A stretch of 64,000 nt of DNA from Gracilibacillus kekensis (GTDB lineage: Bacteria; Bacillota; Bacilli; Bacillales; Amphibacillaceae): the NCBI RefSeq assembly GCF_900143085.1, contig NZ_FRCZ01000004.1:62001-126000 (forward strand). Reading direction: 5' to 3'. The first letter of the stretch is position 1. Each line of letters starts with the position of its first letter. Below the pieces are notes generated by a model that saw only the letters and a list, made by a program, of their open reading frames with translations, was not told where the DNA came from and searched no databases. The position numbers and the translations under genes are program-made. Below are positions 34,045 to 43,719 of the stretch, one piece after another.

Positions 34045-36123
34045 ATGGCACAATATCTTGTTATCGTTGAATCACCAGCAAAAGCAAAAACTATTGAAAG
34101 ATATTTAGGAAAAAGGTATAAAGTAAAAGCATCAATGGGTCATGTAAGAGACTTACCAAAAAGCCAAACAGGTGTTGACGTAAAAAATGATTATGAACCG
34201 AAGTATATAACCATCCGTGGAAAAGGTCCTGTTTTAAAAGAATTAAAGACTGCTGCAAAAAAAGCGGATAAAATTTTTCTCGCAGCCGATCCCGATCGCG
34301 AAGGGGAAGCAATCGCATGGCATTTAGCACATAGTCTAAATATCGATTTAGATTCCGATTGTCGTGTTGTATTTAATGAAATAACGAAAGAGGCAGTGAA
34401 GGATTCTTTCAAGCAACCAAGAAAAATTAATATGGATTTAGTTGATGCCCAACAAGCAAGAAGAATTTTAGATCGATTAGTGGGATACAATATCAGTCCT
34501 TTATTATGGCAAAAAATAAAAAAGGGTTTAAGTGCTGGTCGTGTCCAATCGGTAGCAGTTAAAATGATCATTGATAGAGAAAATGAAATTAAAAACTTCA
34601 AACCTGAAGAGTACTGGAGTATTGAATCACTATTTAAAAAAGGGAGACAATCTTTTGAAGGAGCTTTTTATGGTGTGGATGGTAAGAAAAAAGCTTTGCA
34701 TTCTAAAGCTGATGTTGATCAGATCATATCAACTTTAAAAGGTGATGAGTTTCTAGTAGATAAAGTAAACAAAAGAGAACGTAAAAGAAATCCATCTCCA
34801 CCATTTACAACATCTTCCTTACAACAAGAAGCTGCAAGAAAATTGAATTTCAGAGCACGTAAAACGATGATGGTAGCGCAACAACTATATGAAGGTATTG
34901 ATTTAGGCAAAAGAGATGGAGGCATTAATGGTCTGATCACATATATGCGTACAGATTCAACCAGAGTTTCCAACACAGCCAAAGATCAAGCTAAAGATTA
35001 CATTGAAAATAAATATGGAAAAGAATATAGTGGTTTTAATCGAAAATCTAAAAATGCAGAAGGTGCTCAAGATGCTCACGAGGCAATTAGACCAACGAAT
35101 GCACTAAGAGATCCTCAATCACTAAAAACGGTATTGTCCAGGGATCAATTTAAATTATATAAACTCATTTGGGAGCGATTTATTGCAAGTCAGATGGCCC
35201 CAGCTGTAATGGATACAATGACAGTACATTTAACCAATCATGGTGTTGAATTCAGAGCTACAGGCTCGAAAATTAAATTTAAAGGATTTATGACGGTCTA
35301 TATTGAAAGCTCGGATGATCAGGAAAAACAAAAAGATAAATGGCTGCCAGATTTGAAAGAAGGCGAAACGGTAAAATCAGAAAAAATTTCACCAAATCAA
35401 CATTTCACGCAACCTCCACCGAGATATACAGAAGCAAGATTAGTGAAGACAATGGAAGAAAAGGGGATTGGTAGACCATCTACCTATGCACCCACTTTAG
35501 ACACGATCCAAAGAAGAGGTTATGTGGCTTTAGATAGTCGGCGTTTTGTACCGACCGAATTGGGAGAAATTGTTACAGATGTAATGGAAGAATTTTTCCC
35601 TGAGATTATTGATGTAGCCTTTACTGTAAAAATGGAAGGTGACTTAGATGCGGTAGAAGAAGGTAAAACAGAGTGGATCAAGATCATTGACCAATTTTAT
35701 CAAGGTTTTGATAAACGATTAGAAAAAGCAGAAAAAGAAATGGAAAAGGTCGAAATTCGAGATGAACCTGCTGGCATTGATTGTGAAAAATGTGGACATG
35801 AAATGGTTTATAAAATGGGCAGGTATGGAAAATTTCTAGCTTGTTCTAATTTTCCGGATTGTCGTAATACAAAACCAATTTTAAAAGAAATTGGTGTTAA
35901 ATGCCCAGATTGTAAGGATGGTAACATTGTAGAAAGAAAAACAAAAAAACGAAGAACATTTTATGGTTGTGATAATTATCCCAAATGTGAGTTTATTTCG
36001 TGGGATAAACCGGTCGGAAGAAGCTGTCCTAAATGTAATAAAATGCTTGTCGAGAAGAAATCAAAGAAAAAAGCACAAGTTCAATGTTCTTCATGTGATT
36101 ATAAAGAACAAGAACAACAATGA
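34045..36123 (+). CDS. topA: DNA topoisomerase I
   Basis: This type IA topoisomerase relaxes negative supercoils. The 692-residue protein starts with the Toprim domain ([19 protein letters not shown], then [15 protein letters not shown]), has the active-site Tyr300 in [12 protein letters not shown], and ends in three Cys4 zinc ribbons starting [16 protein letters not shown] and CPKCNKML. Size and layout match B. subtilis TopA. In B. subtilis trmFO follows; here a hairpin and a gene-free stretch follow instead. Confidence 0.97.
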   Translation: MAQYLVIVESPAKAKTIERYLGKRYKVKASMGHVRDLPKSQTGVDVKNDYEPKYITIRGKGPVLKELKTAAKKADKIFLAADPDREGEAIAWHLAHSLNIDLDSDCRVVFNEITKEAVKDSFKQPRKINMDLVDAQQARRILDRLVGYNISPLLWQKIKKGLSAGRVQSVAVKMIIDRENEIKNFKPEEYWSIESLFKKGRQSFEGAFYGVDGKKKALHSKADVDQIISTLKGDEFLVDKVNKRERKRNPSPPFTTSSLQQEAARKLNFRARKTMMVAQQLYEGIDLGKRDGGINGLITYMRTDSTRVSNTAKDQAKDYIENKYGKEYSGFNRKSKNAEGAQDAHEAIRPTNALRDPQSLKTVLSRDQFKLYKLIWERFIASQMAPAVMDTMTVHLTNHGVEFRATGSKIKFKGFMTVYIESSDDQEKQKDKWLPDLKEGETVKSEKISPNQHFTQPPPRYTEARLVKTMEEKGIGRPSTYAPTLDTIQRRGYVALDSRRFVPTELGEIVTDVMEEFFPEIIDVAFTVKMEGDLDAVEEGKTEWIKIIDQFYQGFDKRLEKAEKEMEKVEIRDEPAGIDCEKCGHEMVYKMGRYGKFLACSNFPDCRNTKPILKEIGVKCPDCKDGNIVERKTKKRRTFYGCDNYPKCEFISWDKPVGRSCPKCNKMLVEKKSKKKAQVQCSSCDYKEQEQQ

Positions 36124-36167
36124 TAATGGAAGAGCAGAGTTCCAAACCGAAATAGCTGGTATATAAT

Positions 36168-36215
36168 AAAATCCAAACGTTTCCGAATGAATGTTCGGTT
36201 CTGTTTGGATTTTTT
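36168..36215. terminator. AAAATCCAAAC-type hairpin after topA
   Basis: AAAATCCAAAC pairs with GTTTGGATTTTTT, with a nested CCGAA / TTCGG in the loop, 45 bases after the topA stop. It is the third copy of this hairpin family and the only one not followed by a composite repeat. Confidence 0.78.
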
Positions 36216-36607
36216 ATGCTGAAATCAAAAATAGTACTTTATATTACACTAAATCACGTGAAAATTAAGTAATACCTGTACTAAATAAGATACTAAAATA
36301 GATAAAGAGAATAGATAGGTTTGACTATAACTTCTATAATTAAAAAATAGCATTTAACATACTTGTCGTTAGATGATGTCAGATTTTTCTTGGGTATTAT
36401 TTAATGTTATGATAGGTATAAGGAGTTTCTGTTTTTCAATAATTGTGATGGCTCGAAAATAGAGCTTATTCAACTAATATCTGTTTACATTTACACTATT
36501 AAGGGAATTATTGATTTAATTATATTTTTAATAAAATGTGATAATATAACATAATTGCAGTATATATCTTGTTGTGTTAGTATTTTAACGCATTTAGAGG
36601 TGGCTGA
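36216..36607. other. Gene-free AT-rich stretch between topA and xerC
   Basis: About 390 bases without an ORF of any merit on either strand. No composite repeat, tRNA or clear riboswitch was seen. TAAAAT and GATAATAT around 36530-36545 could be part of the xerC promoter, but no convincing -35 and -10 pair was found. In B. subtilis this interval holds trmFO; nothing resembling its FAD-binding start remains. Confidence 0.6.
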
Positions 36608-37513
36608 ATGAATTTTTATAAAGATTGGTTAATGTATTTAGATTATTTACAAATTGAAAAAAATGCTTCCAAAAGTACAATAGTAGCATATGAAAAAGAT
36701 TTAGCTCATTTTTTTCGTTTTTTAAGATCTGAAAACTTAGATAGCTTAGCCGCAGTAAATTATGCGATTATTCGTACTTACCTAACAACATTACATGAAC
36801 AAGGTTTGGCTACTAAATCAATAAACCGTCACATTTCAACTTTAAGAACTTTTTATAATTTTCTTGTTAGAGAGCAAACTGTTATAGAAAATCCTTTTGT
36901 TCATTTACACTTACCTAAAACTTCTTACACAATTCCAGAATTTTTATATCAAGCGGAAATCGAAAAACTGTTTGATTCGATTGATCGAAGTTCAAAATTG
37001 GGTAAAAGAAACGCGGCATTATTAGAAGTTTTATATGGCACAGGAATTCGAGTAAGTGAGTGTGTACAAATAAAACTGGACCAAATTGATTTTGACCTTC
37101 AAACAATATTAGTTTTAGGAAAAGGAAATAAAGAGAGATATGTACCATTTGGAGAGTTTGCGCGTAATTCATTACAACTATATATTAATGAAAGCCGGTC
37201 AGAATTGGTAACTGCTAAAAGTCAACCACAAAACTTCTTGTTTTTAAATGCAAGAGGGAATCCGCTAACTTCTAGAGGAGTACGCCTAATTATTAATAAA
37301 CAAGTGAATGAGGCAGCACTGACATTACATATACATCCACATAAAATAAGACATAGTTTTGCAACACATTTATTAGACAATGGTGCTGACCTGCGTGCCG
37401 TTCAAGAATTATTAGGTCATTCACATTTATCATCTACACAAATCTATACACATGTTTCTAAAGATCGTTTACGAAAAGTATATCAAACAGCACACCCACG
37501 TGCTAAGCGGTAA
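36608..37513 (+). CDS. xerC: Tyrosine recombinase XerC (CodV)
   Basis: XerC-type recombinases resolve chromosome dimers at dif together with XerD. The 301-residue protein has an N-terminal SAM-like core-binding domain (about 1-95) and a catalytic domain with GTGIRVSE (first Arg), HPHKIRHSFATHLL (His-x-x-Arg), LGHSHLSST, and the nucleophile Tyr in TQIYTHVS. In B. subtilis the equivalent is codV, first gene of codV-clpQ-clpY-codY. The same four-gene order follows here. Confidence 0.95.
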   Translation: MNFYKDWLMYLDYLQIEKNASKSTIVAYEKDLAHFFRFLRSENLDSLAAVNYAIIRTYLTTLHEQGLATKSINRHISTLRTFYNFLVREQTVIENPFVHLHLPKTSYTIPEFLYQAEIEKLFDSIDRSSKLGKRNAALLEVLYGTGIRVSECVQIKLDQIDFDLQTILVLGKGNKERYVPFGEFARNSLQLYINESRSELVTAKSQPQNFLFLNARGNPLTSRGVRLIINKQVNEAALTLHIHPHKIRHSFATHLLDNGADLRAVQELLGHSHLSSTQIYTHVSKDRLRKVYQTAHPRAKR

Positions 37514-37533
37514 AATGGTGAGGAGGAATTATA

Positions 37534-38076
37534 ATGGATGCATTTCATGCAACAACAATATTTGCAGTTCAACATAATGGTAAATCTGCTATGTGCGGTG
37601 ATGGCCAGGTAACATTCGGAAACCAAGTCGTTATGAAACATACGGCTAAAAAGGTAAGAAGGTTATATCAAAACCAAGTTTTAGCAGGATTTGCTGGGTC
37701 AGTAGCGGATGCATTTACTCTTTTTGAAAGTTTTGAAACAAAATTAGAAACATATGATGGGAATCTCTCTCGAGCGGCTGTAGAATTAGCAAAAGATTGG
37801 AGAAATGACAAATACTTAAGAAAATTAGAGGCAATGTTGATCGTAATGAATAAACGAGAATTATTACTTATTTCAGGTACAGGTGAAGTAATTGAACCGG
37901 ATGATGGTATATTAGCAATAGGTTCTGGTGGACACTATGCGTTAAGTGCTGGAAGAGCATTAAAAAAACATGCATCTAATATGGAAGCTAAAGAAATTGC
38001 TAAAGCATCTCTTGAAATTGCTGGAGAAATCTGCGTATTTACAAATGATCAATTAATTCTAGAAGAGCTAGAGTAA
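37534..38076 (+). CDS. hslV: ATP-dependent protease subunit HslV (ClpQ)
   Basis: HslV is the proteolytic dodecamer of HslUV, an N-terminal nucleophile hydrolase related to proteasome beta subunits. The 180-residue product begins [17 protein letters not shown]. subtilis ClpQ begins MSSFHATTIF and is reported to use its N-terminal Ser; here residue 2 is Asp, so Thr7 after removal of a six-residue leader is the more likely nucleophile (inference). GDGQVTFG and [11 protein letters not shown]-like motifs ([14 protein letters not shown]) are present. GAGGAGG precedes the ATG. Confidence 0.96.
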   Translation: MDAFHATTIFAVQHNGKSAMCGDGQVTFGNQVVMKHTAKKVRRLYQNQVLAGFAGSVADAFTLFESFETKLETYDGNLSRAAVELAKDWRNDKYLRKLEAMLIVMNKRELLLISGTGEVIEPDDGILAIGSGGHYALSAGRALKKHASNMEAKEIAKASLEIAGEICVFTNDQLILEELE

Positions 38077-38090
38077 GAAAGGATGAGTTT

Positions 38091-39491
38091 ATGTTAACCA
38101 ATTTAACTCCTAAAGCAATAGTTGAGAAACTAAATGAATATATAATAGGGCAACAAAGTGCCAAAAAGTCAGTAGCTGTAGCGTTAAGAAACCGTTATCG
38201 AAGGATGCAATTAACTGAGGATTTAAAAAATGAAGTTGTACCGAAAAATATCTTAATGATCGGGCCGACCGGTGTTGGGAAAACAGAAGTAGCCCGAAGG
38301 TTGGCAAAATTAGTGGGAGCACCATTTATTAAAGTGGAAGCTACTAAATATACAGAAGTAGGATATGTCGGTCGTGATGTTGAGTCAATGGTTAGAGACT
38401 TAGTTGAAACTTCCATCCGCATGGTAAAGGAAGATGCAATGAAAGAGGTACAAGCAAAAGCTGAAACTCTAGCAAATAAACGACTGGTTGAATTATTGGT
38501 ACCTTCCAAAAAGAAAAATAACACATCAAAAAACCCTTTTGATATTTTTATGAATCCAAATCAACAGCAATCAAGTAATGAACAAGCGAATGATTCAGAA
38601 GAAAAGGAAAATATTAGAGAACAAAGGAAGCAGATGAAAAAATTACTAGATCTAGGAGAGTTAGAAGATCGTGAAGTAACGATTGAAGTTGAAGAGCAAA
38701 CTCCCAATATGTTTGATATGTTACAAGGATCAGGTATGGAACAAATGGGAATGAATATGCAAGATGCATTAGGTTCATTATTTCCTAAAAAGAAGAAAAA
38801 AAGAACTCTCTTTGTTAAAGAAGCGAGAAAAGTGTTAAGAGAGCAGGAAGCAAATAAATTAATTGATATGGATCAAGTCACTCAGCAGGCTATTGAAAAA
38901 GCGGAACAAACGGGTATTATTTTTATCGATGAGATCGATAAGGTCGCAGTCAAACAAGAGCAATCTGCTGCCGTATCAAGAGAAGGTGTTCAACGTGATA
39001 TACTGCCAATTGTTGAAGGTTCTTCGATTGTTACAAAATATGGCTCAGTGAGAACTGATTATATGCTATTTATCGCTGCAGGTGCCTTTCATATGTCTAA
39101 GCCTTCTGATTTGATACCAGAATTACAAGGTAGATTTCCAATTCGAGTTGAATTCGAAAAGCTAACAATTGCTGATTTTAAGAGAATATTGAAAGAACCA
39201 TCAAATGCACTGTTGACACAATATAAAGCATTATTAGAAACAGAAGGTATTACAATATCTTTCACAGATGAAGCGATTCACCGTTTGGCAGAAATAGCTT
39301 ACGAAGTTAATCAAGAAACAGATAATATTGGAGCAAGAAGGTTGCATACCATTTTAGAAAAGTTACTTGAGGAACTATCATTCGAAGCGTCGGATATTGG
39401 TGTCGGAAATATTGAAATTACAGAACACTATGTAAATGAAAAGCTAAAAACGATTGCAACAAATAAAGATTTAAGTCAATTTATTTTATAA
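38091..39491 (+). CDS. hslU: ATP-dependent protease ATPase subunit HslU (ClpY)
   Basis: HslU is the AAA+ unfoldase partner of HslV. The 466-residue protein has Walker A GPTGVGKT (58-65), the charged insertion (I) domain at about 110-245, Walker B FIDEIDKV near 280, and the arginine-finger region ending in [20 protein letters not shown]. It ends LSQFIL, the C-terminal tail that inserts into HslV. It starts 14 bases after hslV. Confidence 0.97.
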   Translation: MLTNLTPKAIVEKLNEYIIGQQSAKKSVAVALRNRYRRMQLTEDLKNEVVPKNILMIGPTGVGKTEVARRLAKLVGAPFIKVEATKYTEVGYVGRDVESMVRDLVETSIRMVKEDAMKEVQAKAETLANKRLVELLVPSKKKNNTSKNPFDIFMNPNQQQSSNEQANDSEEKENIREQRKQMKKLLDLGELEDREVTIEVEEQTPNMFDMLQGSGMEQMGMNMQDALGSLFPKKKKKRTLFVKEARKVLREQEANKLIDMDQVTQQAIEKAEQTGIIFIDEIDKVAVKQEQSAAVSREGVQRDILPIVEGSSIVTKYGSVRTDYMLFIAAGAFHMSKPSDLIPELQGRFPIRVEFEKLTIADFKRILKEPSNALLTQYKALLETEGITISFTDEAIHRLAEIAYEVNQETDNIGARRLHTILEKLLEELSFEASDIGVGNIEITEHYVNEKLKTIATNKDLSQFIL

Positions 39492-39507
39492 CTTGGATGG
39501 TGAAAAA

Positions 39508-40284
39508 ATGCGATTATTAGAAAAAACCAGAGAAATTAATGCAATGCTTCAGAAAACAAAAGGAAAATCCGTTGATTTCACAGAAATGTCAAAAACATTG
39601 CGTGACGTAATCGGTGCAAACATCTTTATTGTGAGTAGAAGTGGCAAGCTATTAGGTTTTTCAATTAATCAACAAATTGAAAATGAACGTATGAAAAAAA
39701 TGCTGGAAGAAAGACAATTTCCTGAAAACTATACTGAAAACTTATTTAATATTACCTCAACAACAACTAATTTAACTATAGACAGTGAATATACAGCTTT
39801 TCCTGTTGAAAACCGTGATTTGTTTCTAAAGGGATTAACAACAATAGTTCCCATTATTGGTGGTGGCCAGCGTTTAGGAACTTTAATATTAAGTCGGTTG
39901 TCAGATAGTTTTAATGATGATGATTTAATACTAGGTGAATACGGTGCAACTGTGGTTGGGATGGAAATATTACACGAAAAAACAGAAGAAATAGAAAAAG
40001 AGGCAAGAAGTACTGCGGTAGTTCAGATGGCAATTAGTTCGTTATCTTATAGTGAACTTGAAGCAATTGTCCATATCTTTGAAGAGCTCGATGGTAACGA
40101 GGGATTATTAGTAGCGAGTAAAATAGCGGATCGTGTTGGTATTACGCGTTCTGTTATCGTTAATGCATTAAGAAAACTAGAAAGTGCCGGTGTGATTGAA
40201 TCTAGGTCATTAGGTATGAAAGGTACGTATATAAAAGTATTAAATGACAAGTTTCTATTTGAACTAAAACATAGTCATATTTAA
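39508..40284 (+). CDS. codY: GTP-sensing transcriptional regulator CodY
   Basis: CodY represses nitrogen and stationary-phase genes when GTP and branched-chain amino acids are plentiful. From ATG 39508 it has 258 residues: an N-terminal GAF domain ([31 protein letters not shown]) and a C-terminal winged helix ([21 protein letters not shown], about 203-225) nearly identical to the B. subtilis one. GGATGGTGA precedes the start. In B. subtilis CodY represses the fla/che promoter that lies just downstream; no clear CodY box was recognised there by eye. Confidence 0.97.
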   Translation: MRLLEKTREINAMLQKTKGKSVDFTEMSKTLRDVIGANIFIVSRSGKLLGFSINQQIENERMKKMLEERQFPENYTENLFNITSTTTNLTIDSEYTAFPVENRDLFLKGLTTIVPIIGGGQRLGTLILSRLSDSFNDDDLILGEYGATVVGMEILHEKTEEIEKEARSTAVVQMAISSLSYSELEAIVHIFEELDGNEGLLVASKIADRVGITRSVIVNALRKLESAGVIESRSLGMKGTYIKVLNDKFLFELKHSHI

Positions 40285-40324
40285 GTGAAAAAAGATTATT
40301 AGAAAATCTGGCAAAGCCCACCAG

Positions 40325-40397
40325 TTTTTTAGTAGTAATTTTGAAATGGATAATAGATTAAACGTCCGTTACGCCTTACCCACTTCGCTTTTAACCA
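40325..40397. repeat. Composite repeat fragment
   Basis: The stretch GTAGTAATTTTGAAATGGATAA followed by CGTCCGTTACGCCTTACCCACTTCGCTTTTAACC is the first part of a half-unit, broken off before its inner hairpin. It lies 40 bases after the codY stop. Confidence 0.55.
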
Positions 40398-40427
40398 TAG
40401 GATAGAACAAAAGAATTATTTAACTAG

Positions 40428-40460
40428 AAAAATCCAAACGATCGAATCGTTTGGATTTTA
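40428..40460. terminator. AAAATCCAAACGAT-type hairpin
   Basis: AAAATCCAAACGAT pairs with ATCGTTTGGATTTT around a three-base CGA, the most perfect copy of this hairpin family. It probably ends the codY transcript and insulates the flagellar operon. Confidence 0.8.
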
Positions 40461-40465
40461 TGCGT

Positions 40466-40560
40466 ATTAGATGAAAAATGTGACATAGCTTTGAGATAAT
40501 TATAAGTTATTCTATTTGCTTTGTAACCACTCTGGTTTGTCCGCTTCCACTCTTAACATT
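40466..40560. repeat. Composite repeat remnant (left part only)
   Basis: GAAAAATGTGACATAGCTTTGAG matches the left end of the copy at 7187 (TGCGACATAGCTTAAG). It continues to CCGCTTCCACTC and then stops resembling the family. The rest of the 599-base gap, 40561-40780, is AT-rich with no gene or recognised site. Confidence 0.55.
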
Positions 40561-40795
40561 TGTCAATTATAACCTCTGTTGTTGAACAATATCCTATTAT
40601 TTGTGAGATTTAATCTTTCATACATCACTTTTGTCCCATTTTCAGTCTATTTAGAGCACCCATTTCGTCTCACTCATTAGTCCTTCTTCGACATTTATTA
40701 TCAAAAGTTTACAAAAACATTGAGTAAATGCAAGACTTTAGACCTAAACAAACAAAAAAATTACCCTACTTTAGTAAGAATATGACGATAAGTCA

Positions 40796-40824
40796 TAGAC
40801 AGTTGTTGTAATTTATCATACAAT
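40796..40824 (+). promoter_or_regulatory. Sigma-A promoter of the fla/che operon
   Basis: TAGACA (40796-40801) and TACAAT (40819-40824) are 17 bases apart, 60 bases before flgB. Just upstream is the inverted repeat TGAC-GATAA-GTCA (40783-40795). Confidence 0.7.
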
Positions 40825-40883
40825 GTTCGATAGATAAAGATTTTTTATGACGGTTAATTCTAAAAAAATGGAGGTTCTCTATA

Positions 40884-41276
40884 ATGTCATTATTTTCTGG
40901 AACAATTCAAACTTTAGAGAATTCATTAAATTATGCATCTGTTAAAAATAGAACCATTGCTCATAATATTTCGAATGCAGATACACCAAATTATAAGGCT
41001 AAAAATGTTCAATTTAATGAGGTACTTAAAAATCAGTTGTCGAATCAATTTGAAGCGAAACAAACAAATGAAAGACATCTTCCTTTTTCAACAAATAATT
41101 CTAACATTAAAGTTACTACTGATCGTTCGACCATGTATAACCATAATGGGAATAATGTAGATATTGATAAAGAGATGTCCGAGTTAGCAAAAAATCAGAT
41201 ATATTACCAGGCTGTAGTCGATCGTATCAATGGAAAATTTAATAGTTTACAAAGTGTTATAAGAGGAGGGAATTAA
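40884..41276 (+). CDS. flgB: Flagellar basal body rod protein FlgB
   Basis: FlgB forms the proximal rod. The 130-residue protein has the N-terminal rod motif RTIAHNISNADTPNYKAKNVQF and the C-terminal coiled segment with VDIDKEMSELAKNQIYYQAVVDRI. It is the first gene of the fla/che operon, with GGAGG upstream, and is followed by flgC after two bases. Confidence 0.97.
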   Translation: MSLFSGTIQTLENSLNYASVKNRTIAHNISNADTPNYKAKNVQFNEVLKNQLSNQFEAKQTNERHLPFSTNNSNIKVTTDRSTMYNHNGNNVDIDKEMSELAKNQIYYQAVVDRINGKFNSLQSVIRGGN

Positions 41277-41278
41277 TT

Positions 41279-41734
41279 ATGTCAATTTTTAGCGGCATTA
41301 ATACAAGTGCTAGTGGTCTGACCGCTCAAAGACTGAGAATGGATACAATCTCATCAAATATTGCAAATATGGATAGTACGAGAGCCACTATTAATGAAGA
41401 CGGTGAATACGAACCATATCGTAGAAAAATAGCGGTATTTTCTCCGAAGGATCAAAGCTTTTCTTCGATCCTCCAACGTACAACCCATAGAGGTCAAGAC
41501 GAAGGTTCTGGCGTCAAAGTTTCAGAGATTGCAGAAGATGAGGAACCTTTTAAACTTGTATTTAATCCTAACCACCCTGATGCTAATGAAGATGGTTATG
41601 TGGAGATGCCTAATGTTGACCCTTTAAAAGAAATGGTGGATATGATGAGTGCGACTAGGTCGTATGAAGCAAATGTCACATCCTTAAATGCTACTAAAAC
41701 AATGTTAATGAAGGCATTGGAAATTGGTAAGTAA
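41279..41734 (+). CDS. flgC: Flagellar basal body rod protein FlgC
   Basis: A 151-residue rod subunit. The N-terminal helix has SGLTAQRLRMDTISSNIANMDST and the C-terminal VDPLKEMVDMMSATRSYEANV, both diagnostic of FlgC. AGAGGAGGG, in the end of flgB, is its binding site. Confidence 0.97.
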   Translation: MSIFSGINTSASGLTAQRLRMDTISSNIANMDSTRATINEDGEYEPYRRKIAVFSPKDQSFSSILQRTTHRGQDEGSGVKVSEIAEDEEPFKLVFNPNHPDANEDGYVEMPNVDPLKEMVDMMSATRSYEANVTSLNATKTMLMKALEIGK

Positions 41735-41762
41735 CTATTAAAAGCAAAGGAGGAGAAGACTA

Positions 41763-42065
41763 ATGAACATTTATTCTTTACAAAATATTCAAGCTAGTCC
41801 TAATCAAATACATACTAATGATCAACAAACAGTTGGTGAATCACAACAAGCATTTGCAAACAATCTAAAAGAAGCTATCAATAGTATCAATCATGCTCAA
41901 AAAGCTTCTGATCAAAAAACAGAAGCTCTTGCAAGAGGAGAGATAGATGACTTACACGATGTCATGGTTACTGCACAAAAGTCAAGTATTATGTTACAAA
42001 CGGGTGTACAAGTTCAGAAAAAAGTAGTCGATGCCTACAACGAAGTAATGAGAATGCAAGTCTAA
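41763..42065 (+). CDS. fliE: Flagellar hook-basal body complex protein FliE
   Basis: FliE links the MS ring to the rod. The 100-residue protein has the typical C-terminal half: GEIDDLHDVMVTAQKSSIMLQTGVQVQKKVVDAYNEVMRMQV begins with a Gly-Glu-x-Asp turn. AAAGGAGGAG precedes the start. Confidence 0.96.
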   Translation: MNIYSLQNIQASPNQIHTNDQQTVGESQQAFANNLKEAINSINHAQKASDQKTEALARGEIDDLHDVMVTAQKSSIMLQTGVQVQKKVVDAYNEVMRMQV

Positions 42066-42108
42066 CAGTTAAATAGTTGTAAGCAAGTAATGATTTTGGG
42101 GGCACAAA

Positions 42109-43704
42109 ATGAACGAGAAATTCAAACTATACAAGGAAAAAGCAACTACATTTTACGCATCGATGTCCAAATTGCAAAAAAGGTTACTTTTTGGCGGAAT
42201 AACTTTAATGGTTGCTCTAATTATTCTTATAACGGTATTGACTACTTCTAAAGGTTCAATGGTAACATTGTACAATGATTTATCCTTACCGGAAGTTGGT
42301 CAAATCAAAGAAGAGTTAGATGCAAGAGGAGTAGCTTACGATATCACAGGTAGTGGAACAGCTGTACAAGTTCCTGAAGCGAGTGCCGATTCACTTTTAG
42401 TGGACTTAGCTGCTCAGGGTATACCTGATAGTGGTAGTATTGATTATTCTTTCTTTGCTGAAAATAGTTCCTGGGGTGTGACAGATAATGAATTTGATGT
42501 CATGAAACTGGATGCAATGCAGACGGAATTATCTACATTAATTACACAGATTAATGGGATAGAAGCTGCTGAGGTTATGATAAACATGCCTGAGGATCCT
42601 GTGTTTATCAGTGATCAGCAACAGGAAGCAACTGCATCGATTGTGATTGAAACTCAACCTGGATATCAATTTGAGCCAACTCAAATTAGTACACTTTATC
42701 ACTTGGTATCAAAGTCAATACCAAATTTACCTACTGATAATATCGTCATTATGAATCAACATTTTGAGTATTTTGACTTAAATAACGAAAATTCTTTTGC
42801 TAGTGGGGATACATATACTTCTCAACAACACATCAAGAGTGATATCGAGCAAGATATCGAACGACGTGTTCAGCGCATGCTAGGTTCTATGATAGGTATG
42901 AATAAAGTAGCAATTTCTGCGACAGCTGATATCGACTATACGCAGGAACAACGCACAGAACAGTTAGTGGAGCCAGTGGATGAAGAGAATGATACATTAC
43001 CAGTAAGTATTGAAACAATTACTGAATCATTTACAGGTGCTCAACCAGAAGATGGAGCAGCTGGTGTTGAAGAAGGTGAAATCGCGAATTATCCTGCTGG
43101 ACTTGATGGAAATGTTGGCGATTATGAATTGGTAAAAGAATCGGTTAACAATGAGTTTAATCGAATACAACGAGATATCGTAGAAAGCCCATATAAAATT
43201 AGAGATTTAGGAATTCAGGTAGCGATCGACAATACGAGAGAATTGGATAATGGTGAAGTGGAGGAGTTATCGCCACAAGAACAAGCACAAGTCGAAGAGA
43301 GTGTAGCATCTATTTTAGATTCGATTATCACAACAACAATTGATAAGTCATACGGTGAAGTTTCACCTGAAGAGAAAGTATCGATTGTCCTGCAACCATT
43401 TGAAGGTACTAATATAACACCTAACACAACCGTATCTCCGGCTATTCCTGGATGGGTGTATGTTGCATTAGGAATCTTGTTAGTTGCTATTATTATATTA
43501 ATGATCATGCTAAGAAGGAAACGGGAAAGAGAAGAAGTCGTTGAAGAAGTGGAGACAACTGCGGTCGAAGAAAGAGAAATTCCACCAATTACACACACGG
43601 ATGATTCAGACTCATCTGTAAGACGTAAACAACTTGAGAAATATGCAGAAGATAAGCCAGAAGAGTTTGCCAAATTATTAAGAAGTTGGATATCAGAGGA
43701 TTAA
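42109..43704 (+). CDS. fliF: Flagellar MS-ring protein FliF
   Basis: FliF forms the membrane-embedded MS ring. The 531-residue protein has an N-terminal membrane helix (about 25-45), the ring-building domains with LYNDLSLPEVGQIKEELD and ASIVIETQPG, a long periplasm-side loop rich in Glu and Asp (about 280-340), a second membrane helix (about 447-470) and a cytoplasmic tail ending in FAKLLRSWISED that binds FliG. Confidence 0.97.
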   Translation: MNEKFKLYKEKATTFYASMSKLQKRLLFGGITLMVALIILITVLTTSKGSMVTLYNDLSLPEVGQIKEELDARGVAYDITGSGTAVQVPEASADSLLVDLAAQGIPDSGSIDYSFFAENSSWGVTDNEFDVMKLDAMQTELSTLITQINGIEAAEVMINMPEDPVFISDQQQEATASIVIETQPGYQFEPTQISTLYHLVSKSIPNLPTDNIVIMNQHFEYFDLNNENSFASGDTYTSQQHIKSDIEQDIERRVQRMLGSMIGMNKVAISATADIDYTQEQRTEQLVEPVDEENDTLPVSIETITESFTGAQPEDGAAGVEEGEIANYPAGLDGNVGDYELVKESVNNEFNRIQRDIVESPYKIRDLGIQVAIDNTRELDNGEVEELSPQEQAQVEESVASILDSIITTTIDKSYGEVSPEEKVSIVLQPFEGTNITPNTTVSPAIPGWVYVALGILLVAIIILMIMLRRKREREEVVEEVETTAVEEREIPPITHTDDSDSSVRRKQLEKYAEDKPEEFAKLLRSWISED

Positions 43705-43719
43705 AGGAGGTTAATTAGC

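Noticed and set aside
40765-40791. Sigma-D promoter ahead of flgB
   Set aside because: GACGATAA resembles a sigma-D -10, but no TAAA-like -35 lies 14-16 bases upstream.
40561-40883. CodY box at the fla/che promoter
   Set aside because: No stretch close to AATTTTCWGAAAATT was found by eye near the promoter.
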